Positions 23,029-30,459 of a stretch of DNA of 33,177 nucleotides are shown here, in pieces. The notes below the pieces were generated by a model. The model was not told the DNA's origin. It did not search any database and saw only the letters and a program-made list of their open reading frames with translations. Made by a program: the position numbers and the translations under genes. Source of the DNA: JBKHBQ01 sp046542305 (GTDB taxonomy: Bacteria > Bacteroidota > Bacteroidia > Bacteroidales > 4484-276); contig JBKHBQ010000005.1 of the NCBI GenBank assembly GCA_046542305.1, positions 1 to 33,177 of the forward strand. Direction: 5' to 3'. Within the stretch, counting starts at the first letter, position 1, and each line of letters starts with the position of its first letter.

Positions 23029-24279
23029 ATGTTACCATTTCAACAAAAACTAACCAATTTTTTTTATGTGATCCTCGGGCTCCCGGCTACGGCCATGGGG
23101 TTCGGGCTTTCGATCCAGATCGCGGTGCTGAGCTGGATTTTGCGCACCCAATATAACCTCGACATCCACGAGATCGGCATCGTGTGGGCGGCAGGTCCCA
23201 TTGCGGGGATCATCGGTCAGCCCATTGTAGGTTTGATCAGCGACAGGGTATGGTTTTGGGGAGGGCGCCGGCGGCCATTCATCTTCATTGGCGGGCTGCT
23301 TGCAGCACTGTCAATCCTCGCCCTGCCATATATCGGCCTGATCAGTCAAACATTGGGTATCGAAAGCATTATCGCCGTTGCCATCACCGTGGCGCTTACC
23401 CTCGATCTGTCGATCAACATAAGTTTCAACCCCACACGGGCCATCATTGCCGATGTTACCCCCGATGGGGAACCCCGAACGAAAGGTTATACATGGATGC
23501 AGGCGATCTCCAATTTTTTCGGCGCCGGTGCTTACCTCATCAGTGCACTGCTCGGAAATTTTACGCTGATCTATGTGGGAGTTGTCGTGGTTTTCCTGTT
23601 TTCGGTGATACCCATGCTCTTTATTGAAGAACCGCATGAACCCGAGACGGTGGAAAAGGACGAGGTAAAAGCCACGCGTACCGACTGGAACGAGTTATTC
23701 AAGATTTATTTCGCTCATGCCTTTTCGTGGCTGGGCATTCAAACCATGTTCATTTACACCTTCGCCTTCCTGGAGCAGCGCTTCGATGCCAGTGAAGACT
23801 ACCTTGGAAGCATCATCGGCTGGTCGTTCTTTATCCTCAACGCGGTTGGGGCAATTTTTCCCATCTTTCTGCTTGAACCGCTGTCGAAACGCATCGGAAA
23901 AGTCAGGACGCATATCCTGTCGGTGGCGTCCATGTCCATCGGATATTTCCTTATCGTGCTTTTCGTGAAGGACACCATCACCATGTACGCCATATTCGTC
24001 ATTCTCAGCCTGGGCTGGGCAGCAGTGGTTTCGTTGCCTTTCGCCATCATGAGCGAAAAGGTGAATAAAAAACGAATGGGCTTTTTCATGGGGATATTTA
24101 ACCTGTCGGTGGTATTGCCACAGCTAATTTCGAGTTTTGTGCTGGGAAGCGTGATCCAAAATGCCGAAAGCAAAGCCATCGTTTTTTTGATCAGCGGCAT
24201 TTCGCTTGGGATTTCAGCGTTGCTGTGGTTTTTTGTTAGCGAAAAGAGTGCACATGTTCCGCTAAAACCTGAGGAATGA
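23029..24279 (+). CDS. MFS sugar transporter, SUT/MalT-like
   Basis: A 416-residue major facilitator protein with about 12 TM helices. It resembles the sucrose/maltose proton symporter group: LPATAMGFGLSIQIAVLSWI in helix 1, GPIAGIIGQPIVGLISDRVW followed by GRRRPFIFIGG (the loop 2-3 motif of this group), and NISFNPTRAIIADVTP in the middle of the N-half. A cytoplasmic acidic loop (about 200-225, EEPHEPETVEKDEVKATRT) separates the halves. It probably imports maltose or another short alpha-glucoside into the cytoplasm. It is somewhat shorter than the usual 440-500 residues. Its TGA overlaps the ATG of the next gene (ATGA). A short hairpin GCCGG...CCGGC (22974-22991) lies 38 bases upstream of the start. 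Confidence 0.85.
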   Translation: MLPFQQKLTNFFYVILGLPATAMGFGLSIQIAVLSWILRTQYNLDIHEIGIVWAAGPIAGIIGQPIVGLISDRVWFWGGRRRPFIFIGGLLAALSILALPYIGLISQTLGIESIIAVAITVALTLDLSINISFNPTRAIIADVTPDGEPRTKGYTWMQAISNFFGAGAYLISALLGNFTLIYVGVVVVFLFSVIPMLFIEEPHEPETVEKDEVKATRTDWNELFKIYFAHAFSWLGIQTMFIYTFAFLEQRFDASEDYLGSIIGWSFFILNAVGAIFPIFLLEPLSKRIGKVRTHILSVASMSIGYFLIVLFVKDTITMYAIFVILSLGWAAVVSLPFAIMSEKVNKKRMGFFMGIFNLSVVLPQLISSFVLGSVIQNAESKAIVFLISGISLGISALLWFFVSEKSAHVPLKPEE

Positions 24280-24962
24280 CCGGCGAACTGATCCGATTTG
24301 AAGGGAAGGAATACAGGGTGGTTCGTTTGCTCGGAAAAGGCAAGGCGGCCTGGTCGTGGCTGCTCGAAAACCAGCAGGATAGGATCGTTCTGAAGCAAAT
24401 GCATGATGAACCCTGCTCATATTACCGGTTTACTGATAAATATGCATCCGAAATTGCTGCCTATCAAAAGCTAAAAGCCATGAATATTCCGGTGCCTGAA
24501 CTTATCGGTACCGATGAGGAAAAACGGTTTCTGTTCAAGGAATATATTCATGGGCCCACAGCCGCAGAGTTCATTGCCGAAGGCAGGATGAATGAAAAAA
24601 TGCTTGGTCAGTTAATGAGAATGGGCGAAATGGCTTTGGCATCGGGTTTCAATCTCGATTATTTCCCTGCAAATTTTGTGTGGTCCTGTCATCAGTTGTA
24701 TTATGTCGATTATGAGTTAAATTTGTATGATGCACAATGGAACCTCAAAAACTGGGGATTATACTACTGGGTGAATGCAAGGGGAATGAAGGCTTTTTTG
24801 CAAACAGGAGATGCGGGTCATATCAACCGGAATGCTGAGAAGGGGATTCCGGTGCGTAAGGGATTCGAAGAAACGGTGAAGCGCATCTGCGAAGGCGATT
24901 TTCTTGAATTTACAAAAAACGAATTGCGACAGCAATTGAACAAAAACACCGGGAATGCTTAA
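24276..24962 (+). CDS. Protein-kinase-fold protein embedded in the sugar operon
   Basis: A 228-residue soluble protein with a compact kinase fold. The catalytic set is visible: a Gly-rich loop at about 20-27 (GKGKAAWS), Lys40 in DRIVLKQM, Glu59 in the next helix, Asp128 and Asn133 in LDYFPANFVW (D-x4-N spacing of a catalytic loop), and Asp145 in YYVDYELN in place of DFG. All key residues are present, so activity is plausible. It resembles small RIO/Bud32- or aminoglycoside-phosphotransferase-like kinases, but I cannot place the family. Its ATG overlaps the transporter stop (ATGA), and its stop lies 8 bases inside the GH31 gene, so the three are translationally coupled. It may phosphorylate a sugar or a protein; either is inference. 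Confidence 0.6.
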   Translation: MTGELIRFEGKEYRVVRLLGKGKAAWSWLLENQQDRIVLKQMHDEPCSYYRFTDKYASEIAAYQKLKAMNIPVPELIGTDEEKRFLFKEYIHGPTAAEFIAEGRMNEKMLGQLMRMGEMALASGFNLDYFPANFVWSCHQLYYVDYELNLYDAQWNLKNWGLYYWVNARGMKAFLQTGDAGHINRNAEKGIPVRKGFEETVKRICEGDFLEFTKNELRQQLNKNTGNA

Positions 24963-27393
24963 AAAAATACAACCTTACTTATTTCTGTTGATTTTTTTTG
25001 TGGCGATCTATGCCATTTTCAGGTATTCAAGTTTTTTTCTGGAAGCAGGATTCACGGATGCCAGCCGTTATCACAGCTATCGCATCGATAACAACCGGCT
25101 TAGCATCGAAACATCCACAGGATTTTATGAGATCAGTTTCATGAATCCCGCCATTGCGGAAGTGGAATTTCACAACCGGAAAAATTCCCGCCCCGACAGT
25201 TCCCATGCTGTTATTCACGACCCTGACGGGCAGTCCATCAATTTCAGCGATCAGGAGAATGAACTGATTTTTGCCCGCAACAGTTTCGAGGTGCTGGTAT
25301 CAAAGGAGCCGTTTTTCCTCTCCTTTGTTTTTGAAGGCGATACCCTGCTCCGCGAAGCCGGCGGATATTTTCGCAGCAATTCGATGCAGGGATTCCGGTT
25401 TGCGCTTCAACCTGAAGAGCAAATCTATGGCGCAGGATTTCGCACCGTGCCCACCAACCGGCGTGGCAACCGCTACGAACTTTACAATCAGGCGCATTAC
25501 GGCTACAGCCTGAATGCTCCCAACCTGAATTTTTCGGTGCCTTTTGTAATCTCTTCGCAAGGTTATGGCCTGTTGTTCGATAATGCGCCTAAAGGCATCC
25601 TCGATATCGGCGTTACCCGGAATGATGTGATGGAATTTAGCTCCATTGGCGGGAGAATGGCTTATTACGTGATCGGCGGCCAAAGCGGCGATTCCATCCT
25701 GAACAACTATCACCGGCTGACGGGCTATCAGCCCATGCCACCCAGGTGGGCGCTGGGAAATATCCAGTCGAGGTTCGGGTACCGCACACAGGAGGAGGCC
25801 GAGTGGATTGTGGATGAAATGATCGCTGCCGGTTACCCGCTCGATGCCCTGGTGATTGATTTGTTCTGGTTTGGCGAGGGAACCCACGACAGCTTCTATA
25901 TGGGCGACCTGGAGTGGTACAGGAAAAACTGGCCCGATCCTGAAGCCATGATCAGGAAGTTTGGCGAAAAAGGTGTAAAAACCGTGCTCATCACCGAGCC
26001 TTTCGTCCTGAAGGAATCCAAATATTACGATACGCTCAGCAATGCCGGAATGCTGGGGTTCACTGCATCCGACAGCACCTATGTGCTGCAGGATTTCTGG
26101 TTCGGGAAGGGCGGCCTGTTCGATATCTTCCAGCCCCGCATGCGCGATTGGTTCTGGGACAAATACCGTGTGCAGATCGAAAAGGGCGTGGACGGCTGGT
26201 GGGGCGATCTGGGTGAGCCCGAGCGGCATCCGCCGGACATGTACCATGTGGCCGGAACCGCCGACGAGGTGCACAACATCTATGCGCACTACTGGCACAA
26301 AATGCTGTGGGATCGCTACGAAAAACACTATCCGGAAGTGCGCCTGTTCAACCTGAACCGGGCGGGATTTGCAGGCTCGCAGCGTTTCAGCATTTACCCC
26401 TGGTCGGGCGATGTGTCGCGAAGCTGGGCAGGATTGCAGGCCCAACCGACGGCGGTGATGGGGATGACCCTCAGCGGATTTCCATACATGCACTCCGATC
26501 TGGGAGGTTTTGCCCAGGGCAGCAAGGATGAGGAACTGTACGTGCGCTGGATGCAGTATGGTGTGTTCAATCCCGTGTTCCGTCCCCACGGCGACAGCAA
26601 TGCGCCGGTAGAGCCGGTTTTTTACAGTCAGCATGCACAGCAGATCCTAAAGCGGTTCATCACACTGCGCTACGAAATGCTGCCGTACAACTATTCCCTG
26701 GCATGGCTGAATTCCACCCGGGGAATCCCGCTTACCCGCCCGTTGTTTTTTGAAGAACCTGGAAGGCCCGAACTTGGCGGCCTTGACACCACCTACCTGT
26801 GGGGGCCTAACCTGCTGGTGGCCCCGGTGCTTCGTCAGGGGCAACAAACCCGGGAGCTGTTCCTGCCCGAAGGATTGTGGTATGACTTCTTTTCCGAGAA
26901 AAAACATACCGGCGGCAAGTGGATAAAAGTGCCGCTGGAGATGGAAACCATCCCTGTTTTTGCACGCGCAGGCGGGTTTATTCCAATGGCAGAGCCCGTT
27001 CAAAACACCGGACAATACAGCTCCGAAAAGCTGATCCTTCATTATTACCTTGACGAAGAAAATCAGAAATCATCATTTACCATGTACGAGGATGATGGAA
27101 AGACAAAAGGTTCGATTGAGAATGGCCAGTACGAACTTCTGCATTTCAAAGCGCGGAATTTTGATGATCTCCTGCTACTGGATTTTTCCAGGGATGTGAG
27201 GGGAAAATATCATGGCATGCCCGCAAACCGGGCAATTGAACTGGTAATTCATGGGATAGAAAAAAAACCAGCTTCCGTAAGGATTGGAGATGATATCCTA
27301 ACACCTGGGGTAAAATATAATTACCATGATCAGGCCTTGACTGTCAATTTTCATTGGAAAGAAAATACGCTATCGATTCAAGTCAAATATTAA
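24955..27393 (+). CDS. GH31 alpha-glucosidase
   Basis: An 812-residue glycoside hydrolase of family 31. An N-terminal hydrophobic segment (about 8-30) is a signal anchor or uncleaved signal, so it acts in the periplasm or on the membrane. A beta-sandwich N-domain (about 40-255) precedes the barrel, which begins at PPRWALGNIQSRFGYRTQ. The catalytic nucleophile is Asp418 in GWWGDLGEPE, and the acid/base is Asp486 in YPWSGDVSRSW. RPHG (about 541) and the C-terminal beta domains (about 650-812) fit alpha-glucosidases with a DUF5110-type tail. The substrate could be maltose, isomaltose or another alpha-glucoside. The ATG at 24955 overlaps the end of the kinase-fold gene by 8 bases. Confidence 0.9.
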   Translation: MLKKIQPYLFLLIFFVAIYAIFRYSSFFLEAGFTDASRYHSYRIDNNRLSIETSTGFYEISFMNPAIAEVEFHNRKNSRPDSSHAVIHDPDGQSINFSDQENELIFARNSFEVLVSKEPFFLSFVFEGDTLLREAGGYFRSNSMQGFRFALQPEEQIYGAGFRTVPTNRRGNRYELYNQAHYGYSLNAPNLNFSVPFVISSQGYGLLFDNAPKGILDIGVTRNDVMEFSSIGGRMAYYVIGGQSGDSILNNYHRLTGYQPMPPRWALGNIQSRFGYRTQEEAEWIVDEMIAAGYPLDALVIDLFWFGEGTHDSFYMGDLEWYRKNWPDPEAMIRKFGEKGVKTVLITEPFVLKESKYYDTLSNAGMLGFTASDSTYVLQDFWFGKGGLFDIFQPRMRDWFWDKYRVQIEKGVDGWWGDLGEPERHPPDMYHVAGTADEVHNIYAHYWHKMLWDRYEKHYPEVRLFNLNRAGFAGSQRFSIYPWSGDVSRSWAGLQAQPTAVMGMTLSGFPYMHSDLGGFAQGSKDEELYVRWMQYGVFNPVFRPHGDSNAPVEPVFYSQHAQQILKRFITLRYEMLPYNYSLAWLNSTRGIPLTRPLFFEEPGRPELGGLDTTYLWGPNLLVAPVLRQGQQTRELFLPEGLWYDFFSEKKHTGGKWIKVPLEMETIPVFARAGGFIPMAEPVQNTGQYSSEKLILHYYLDEENQKSSFTMYEDDGKTKGSIENGQYELLHFKARNFDDLLLLDFSRDVRGKYHGMPANRAIELVIHGIEKKPASVRIGDDILTPGVKYNYHDQALTVNFHWKENTLSIQVKY

Positions 27394-27413
27394 GTACAAA
27401 AATTCCTTTTTTC

Positions 27414-27438
27414 CGTACATTTTTATTATTTTTGTACG
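27414..27438. promoter_or_regulatory. Promoter and putative operator of the VapBC-type cassette
   Basis: The -7 box TATTTTTG (27427-27434) ends 19 bases before the antitoxin ATG. An inverted repeat, CGTACA (27414-27419) and TGTACG (27433-27438), brackets and overlaps the box, and a further GTACA lies at 27394-27398. This placement suits repression by the antitoxin-toxin complex. Confidence 0.5.
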
Positions 27439-27453
27439 TAAACATACACAGTC

Positions 27454-27699
27454 ATGAAATCCAAACTAACGTTAAGTTTAAATCATCGAACCATCGAAAA
27501 AGCGAAGGATTATGCCCGTTTGAATAAAATCAGCCTTTCGAAAATGATAGAATCATACCTGGAAAACCTCACCAATCAGAGTAATGAAGATCAGCAAATT
27601 ACACCCCTCGTAAAAAGTTTAAGTGGCATTATCGACTTACCTGCAGATTATGATTACAAAAAGGAATACGGGAGCTTTCTAACGGAAAAATACCAATGA
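27454..27699 (+). CDS. Antitoxin, DUF6364/VapB-like
   Basis: An 81-residue antitoxin. The N-terminal 45 residues (SKLTLSLNHRTIEKAKDYAR, then NKISLSKMIESYLENL) form a ribbon-helix-helix DNA-binding domain, with the beta strand KLTLSLN. The C-terminal half (LSGIIDLPADYDYKKEY, then GSFLTEKY) is the toxin-binding tail. It matches the DUF6364 group that accompanies PIN-domain toxins in Bacteroidetes. Its TGA overlaps the toxin ATG by 4 bases. The cassette is clearly more AT-rich than the glycosidase genes around it, a sign of separate origin. Confidence 0.8.
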   Translation: MKSKLTLSLNHRTIEKAKDYARLNKISLSKMIESYLENLTNQSNEDQQITPLVKSLSGIIDLPADYDYKKEYGSFLTEKYQ

Positions 27700-28115
27700 A
27701 AAAGTTATTCCTCGATACCAATATTATCATCGACTTATTGGCAAAAAGAAATCCTTTTTACCAGGATGCAGCCACCATATTTTCCTGTGCAGATCAAAAA
27801 AAATGCATGACTTATACATCAGCGTTATCAATTGCAACAACGCACTATATTGTTTCACAGCGCCTAAAACAGGAAGATGCAAAATCAGCTTTCCGGAATT
27901 TAAAACTGTTGCTCAACATCATTTCGCTGGATGATAAAATTCTTGAGCTTGCTTTAAACGACAATGTGTTTAGTGATTTTGAGGATGGAATTCAGTATTA
28001 TTCCGCACTCGAAAATAAAATGGATTTAATCATCACAAGAAACCTCAGGGATTTCAAAAACTCAAAAATTCCTGCAATGACCGCGGATCAGTTCATCAAA
28101 ACCTTCAATTTTTAA
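27696..28115 (+). CDS. PIN-domain toxin, VapC-like
   Basis: A 139-residue PIN-domain ribonuclease toxin. The first acidic residue is Asp7 in LFLDTNIIIDLL. DFEDGIQYYSAL (about 92-103) supplies further acidic metal ligands, and LIITRNLRDF (about 110-119) ends the fold. The second acidic position, often Glu in VapC, is not obvious in YTSALSIATTHYIV. That is common in the PIN_3 subgroup, so I do not read it as inactivation. VapC toxins cleave tRNA or rRNA; the target here is unknown. Only 18 bases separate it from the next sugar gene, leaving no room for a separate promoter. Confidence 0.82.
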   Translation: MKKLFLDTNIIIDLLAKRNPFYQDAATIFSCADQKKCMTYTSALSIATTHYIVSQRLKQEDAKSAFRNLKLLLNIISLDDKILELALNDNVFSDFEDGIQYYSALENKMDLIITRNLRDFKNSKIPAMTADQFIKTFNF

Positions 28116-28133
28116 CAATGAAAAAACAATAAA

Positions 28134-29858
28134 ATGGATACTATTGATACCATAAAACAAAACTGGAATCAGCTCTATGGTTCAGATTTCGACGACCAGC
28201 TCGATAACTTCATCGGCTATCTCGAAGATTTCAAAAAGAGCCGCATCATAAAACCGCAGGAACCCGAATGGTATAAGGACGCCATCGTTTACTCGCTGTA
28301 CGTGGACCTCTTTAACAAGGATTTCCAGGGGTTGACCGACAAACTCGACTATATCCAAAACCTGGGTGTGAACTGCCTTTGGCTGTTGCCGATTCTGGAT
28401 TCTCCCATGCGCGATGCGGGTTTCGATATCAGGCAGTATACCAAAATTCGTGATGAACTCACCGGGCTGTCAGCCGATGCCGATGAGGAGGAGAAACTTC
28501 AGGTGTTCCGCAATTTTCTGAAGCAGGCGCACAAGCGAAATATCCGCGTGATCTTCGATATTGCCATGAACCACACGTCAGACCAGCATCCCTGGTTTCA
28601 GGAATCCCGGAAAGGACCCGACAACCCTTACCGCGATTATTACATCTGGAATCGCGACACCAACCGGTATACCGAAACAAGGTTGCTTTTCAAGGGCATG
28701 GAAGACAGCAACTGGGAGCGCGATGGCGAATGGTATTATTTTCACCGTTTTTTCGGCTTTCAGCCCGACCTCAATTACCGCAATCCAAAGGTGCTGACCG
28801 AAATGTCGAAAAACCTGCTTTTCTGGCTTGACGAGGGTGTTGACGGTTTCAGGGCCGATGCCATCCCGTACCTTTGGAAGGAAGAGGGCACCGATTGCGA
28901 AAACCTGCCCCGGACGCACAACATTGTAAAAATATTCAGGGCAGTGCTGGATTATATCCGTCCCAACACGCTGCTGCTTGCCGAGGCCTGCCAGAAACCT
29001 GTGGAGGTGGTTAAATATTTCGGCGACGGCGATGAATGCCACGCAGGATACCATTTTCCGCTGATGCCGCAGATGTTTAAGGCCATTGCCATGCATAGCA
29101 ACAAACCCATCAAAGATACCTTGAGTAACAAAGTAACACCGGAAATTCCTGAATCATCACAGTGGTTTACATTCCTGCGCTGCCATGATGAACTAAGCCT
29201 CGAACTGGTGTACGTTTCCGAAGAGGACCGGGCCTATATCCACCAGCAGTATTGCCACAAGCCCGAATGGGATTTCAGGGTGGGTGAGGGAATATCCGCC
29301 CGCCTTTCGGAACTAATGGAGCGTAATCCGGAGAAAATTGCGCTGGCATTCAGCATTATGCTTACGCTGCCCGGAACGCCAATCATTTACTATGGCGACG
29401 AATTCGGAAAGCTCAATGATGAGGATTACTACAAGGAAAAGATCAAGGAAACCGGTAAGGACGACACACGGTTTTTGGTGCGTGGCAAAATTGACTGGAA
29501 CCAGCTTGAGGAAGATTTGAAGGACGAAAGCAGCCTGAGTTATCAGGTTTTCGATAAAATCTCGAAACAGGTGAAAATGCGCAAAAAATATAAGGCATTC
29601 GGCCGGGGCAGCATTTTCTGGATCGATACCAAAAACAATGCGGGCAAGCCCAACGAACATATCCTGGCGTTTATCAGGAAATGGGAAACCCAGCGCATCC
29701 TTGTCATCCATAATCTTTCCGGCGAATCGCAGACTTTCAGGTTAAGCATGCTGCCCGAAATCAACTGGACCGACGTGTTCGGCACAGAAGCAAAATACAA
29801 CGAGCTGGACCAGATGCTCACCGTACGTCCATGGGGGTATTTGTGGATGAAGCTTTGA
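28134..29858 (+). CDS. GH13 trehalose synthase / alpha-glucosidase-like enzyme
   Basis: A 574-residue cytoplasmic GH13 protein without a signal peptide. After about 44 residues the barrel starts with EWYKDAIVYSLYVDLFNKDF, close to the start of trehalose synthases (TreS). It continues with LGVNCLWLLPILDSPMRDAG, IAMNHTSDQHPWFQESRKGP, catalytic Asp242 (GFRADAIPYL), Glu284 (LLLAEAC) and Asp352 (RCHDELS). A short beta domain (about 490-574) ends the protein. TreS isomerises maltose to trehalose; relatives hydrolyse alpha-glucosides or transfer glucosyl units. Specificity cannot be fixed here. It lies between two toxin-antitoxin cassettes and upstream of a GH65 phosphorylase fusion, so an intracellular maltose/trehalose role fits. 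Confidence 0.8.
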   Translation: MDTIDTIKQNWNQLYGSDFDDQLDNFIGYLEDFKKSRIIKPQEPEWYKDAIVYSLYVDLFNKDFQGLTDKLDYIQNLGVNCLWLLPILDSPMRDAGFDIRQYTKIRDELTGLSADADEEEKLQVFRNFLKQAHKRNIRVIFDIAMNHTSDQHPWFQESRKGPDNPYRDYYIWNRDTNRYTETRLLFKGMEDSNWERDGEWYYFHRFFGFQPDLNYRNPKVLTEMSKNLLFWLDEGVDGFRADAIPYLWKEEGTDCENLPRTHNIVKIFRAVLDYIRPNTLLLAEACQKPVEVVKYFGDGDECHAGYHFPLMPQMFKAIAMHSNKPIKDTLSNKVTPEIPESSQWFTFLRCHDELSLELVYVSEEDRAYIHQQYCHKPEWDFRVGEGISARLSELMERNPEKIALAFSIMLTLPGTPIIYYGDEFGKLNDEDYYKEKIKETGKDDTRFLVRGKIDWNQLEEDLKDESSLSYQVFDKISKQVKMRKKYKAFGRGSIFWIDTKNNAGKPNEHILAFIRKWETQRILVIHNLSGESQTFRLSMLPEINWTDVFGTEAKYNELDQMLTVRPWGYLWMKL

Positions 29859-29876
29859 TTGTTTGTGTTCAATATT

Positions 29877-29890
29877 GGTAAACATTTACC
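29877..29890. promoter_or_regulatory. Palindrome, possible operator of the second toxin-antitoxin cassette
   Basis: GGTAAA-CA-TTTACC is an inverted repeat with 6-bp arms, 34 bases before the antitoxin ATG and 18 bases behind the GH13 stop. A promoter consensus is not clear beside it. Confidence 0.35.
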
Positions 29891-29924
29891 GGCGATTCAG
29901 GTTGTTTTTAAAAAAGCAGTGATT

Positions 29925-30176
29925 ATGGATATTCAAACAGAAAAATTGGGATTGATCGAGTGGATTAGTCGCTTAACCGATAGCAACGTAATTCGAAAAT
30001 TGAAATCCGTGAAAGAAGAACATCAGGAGGAAAAAGATTGGGGCGAGGAATTGTCGAAAGCCGAAAAAGAATCCATTGCCAGGGGGCTGAAGGATTTTGA
30101 GGTGGGGAGGACACATGATCATGAAGAAGTGAGAAAGCTTTATGAAAAATACCTATTGGATCGTTTGGTCGGATGA
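29925..30176 (+). CDS. Antitoxin, RelB/addiction-module type
   Basis: An 83-residue antitoxin candidate. The N-terminal half (MDIQTEKLGLIEWISRLTDS, then NVIRKLKSVKEEH) is helical and probably dimerising. The C-terminal half (LSKAEKESIARGLKDFEVGR, then THDHEEVRKLYEKYL) is the pattern seen in addiction-module antitoxins ahead of RelE/ParE-type toxins. I chose the ATG at 29925; the frame opens earlier only with a TTG at 29859, right behind the upstream stop. It overlaps the toxin gene by 35 bases. Confidence 0.75.
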   Translation: MDIQTEKLGLIEWISRLTDSNVIRKLKSVKEEHQEEKDWGEELSKAEKESIARGLKDFEVGRTHDHEEVRKLYEKYLLDRLVG

Positions 30177-30444
30177 AGCCCTGGAAAGCCTGAAAAGTAT
30201 TTTGGATTATCCGGAGCAAAGATGGACCGAACGGGAAACAGGAAATTTTGTTGAATTGCTCGAACACCAGTTAATGCTGATCCGCAACAATCCTTATTTA
30301 TTTCCGCTAAGCGACAGGTTTATGGATTTGAGAAGATCAGTTCTGTCGTCACAAACCACCATTTTCTACAGGATTATCGGAAACGAAATTCACCTGATCA
30401 GTTTATTTGACAACCGGCAGGATCCGGACAAATTGAAAATATAA
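30142..30444 (+). CDS. RelE/ParE-family toxin
   Basis: A 100-residue toxin of the RelE/ParE superfamily: YWIVWSDEALESLKSILDY at the start, a middle helix pair (ERETGNFVELLEHQLMLIRN), and the strand-rich C-terminus PLSDRFMDLRRSVLSSQTTI, then FYRIIGNEIHLISLFDNRQDP. The FYRI...I.LISLFDNRQDP ending is typical of the ParE/RelE fold. ParE members poison gyrase and RelE members cut mRNA on ribosomes; I cannot decide which. The ATG lies 35 bases inside the antitoxin gene. It ends 15 bases before the next sugar gene. Confidence 0.85.
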   Translation: MKNTYWIVWSDEALESLKSILDYPEQRWTERETGNFVELLEHQLMLIRNNPYLFPLSDRFMDLRRSVLSSQTTIFYRIIGNEIHLISLFDNRQDPDKLKI

Positions 30445-30459
30445 AAAAATTAGCTTTAT

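Noticed and set aside
25300..26634. 444-codon minus-strand frame opposite the GH31 gene
   Set aside because: Antisense shadow created by codon bias; the GH31 catalytic motifs occupy the plus strand.
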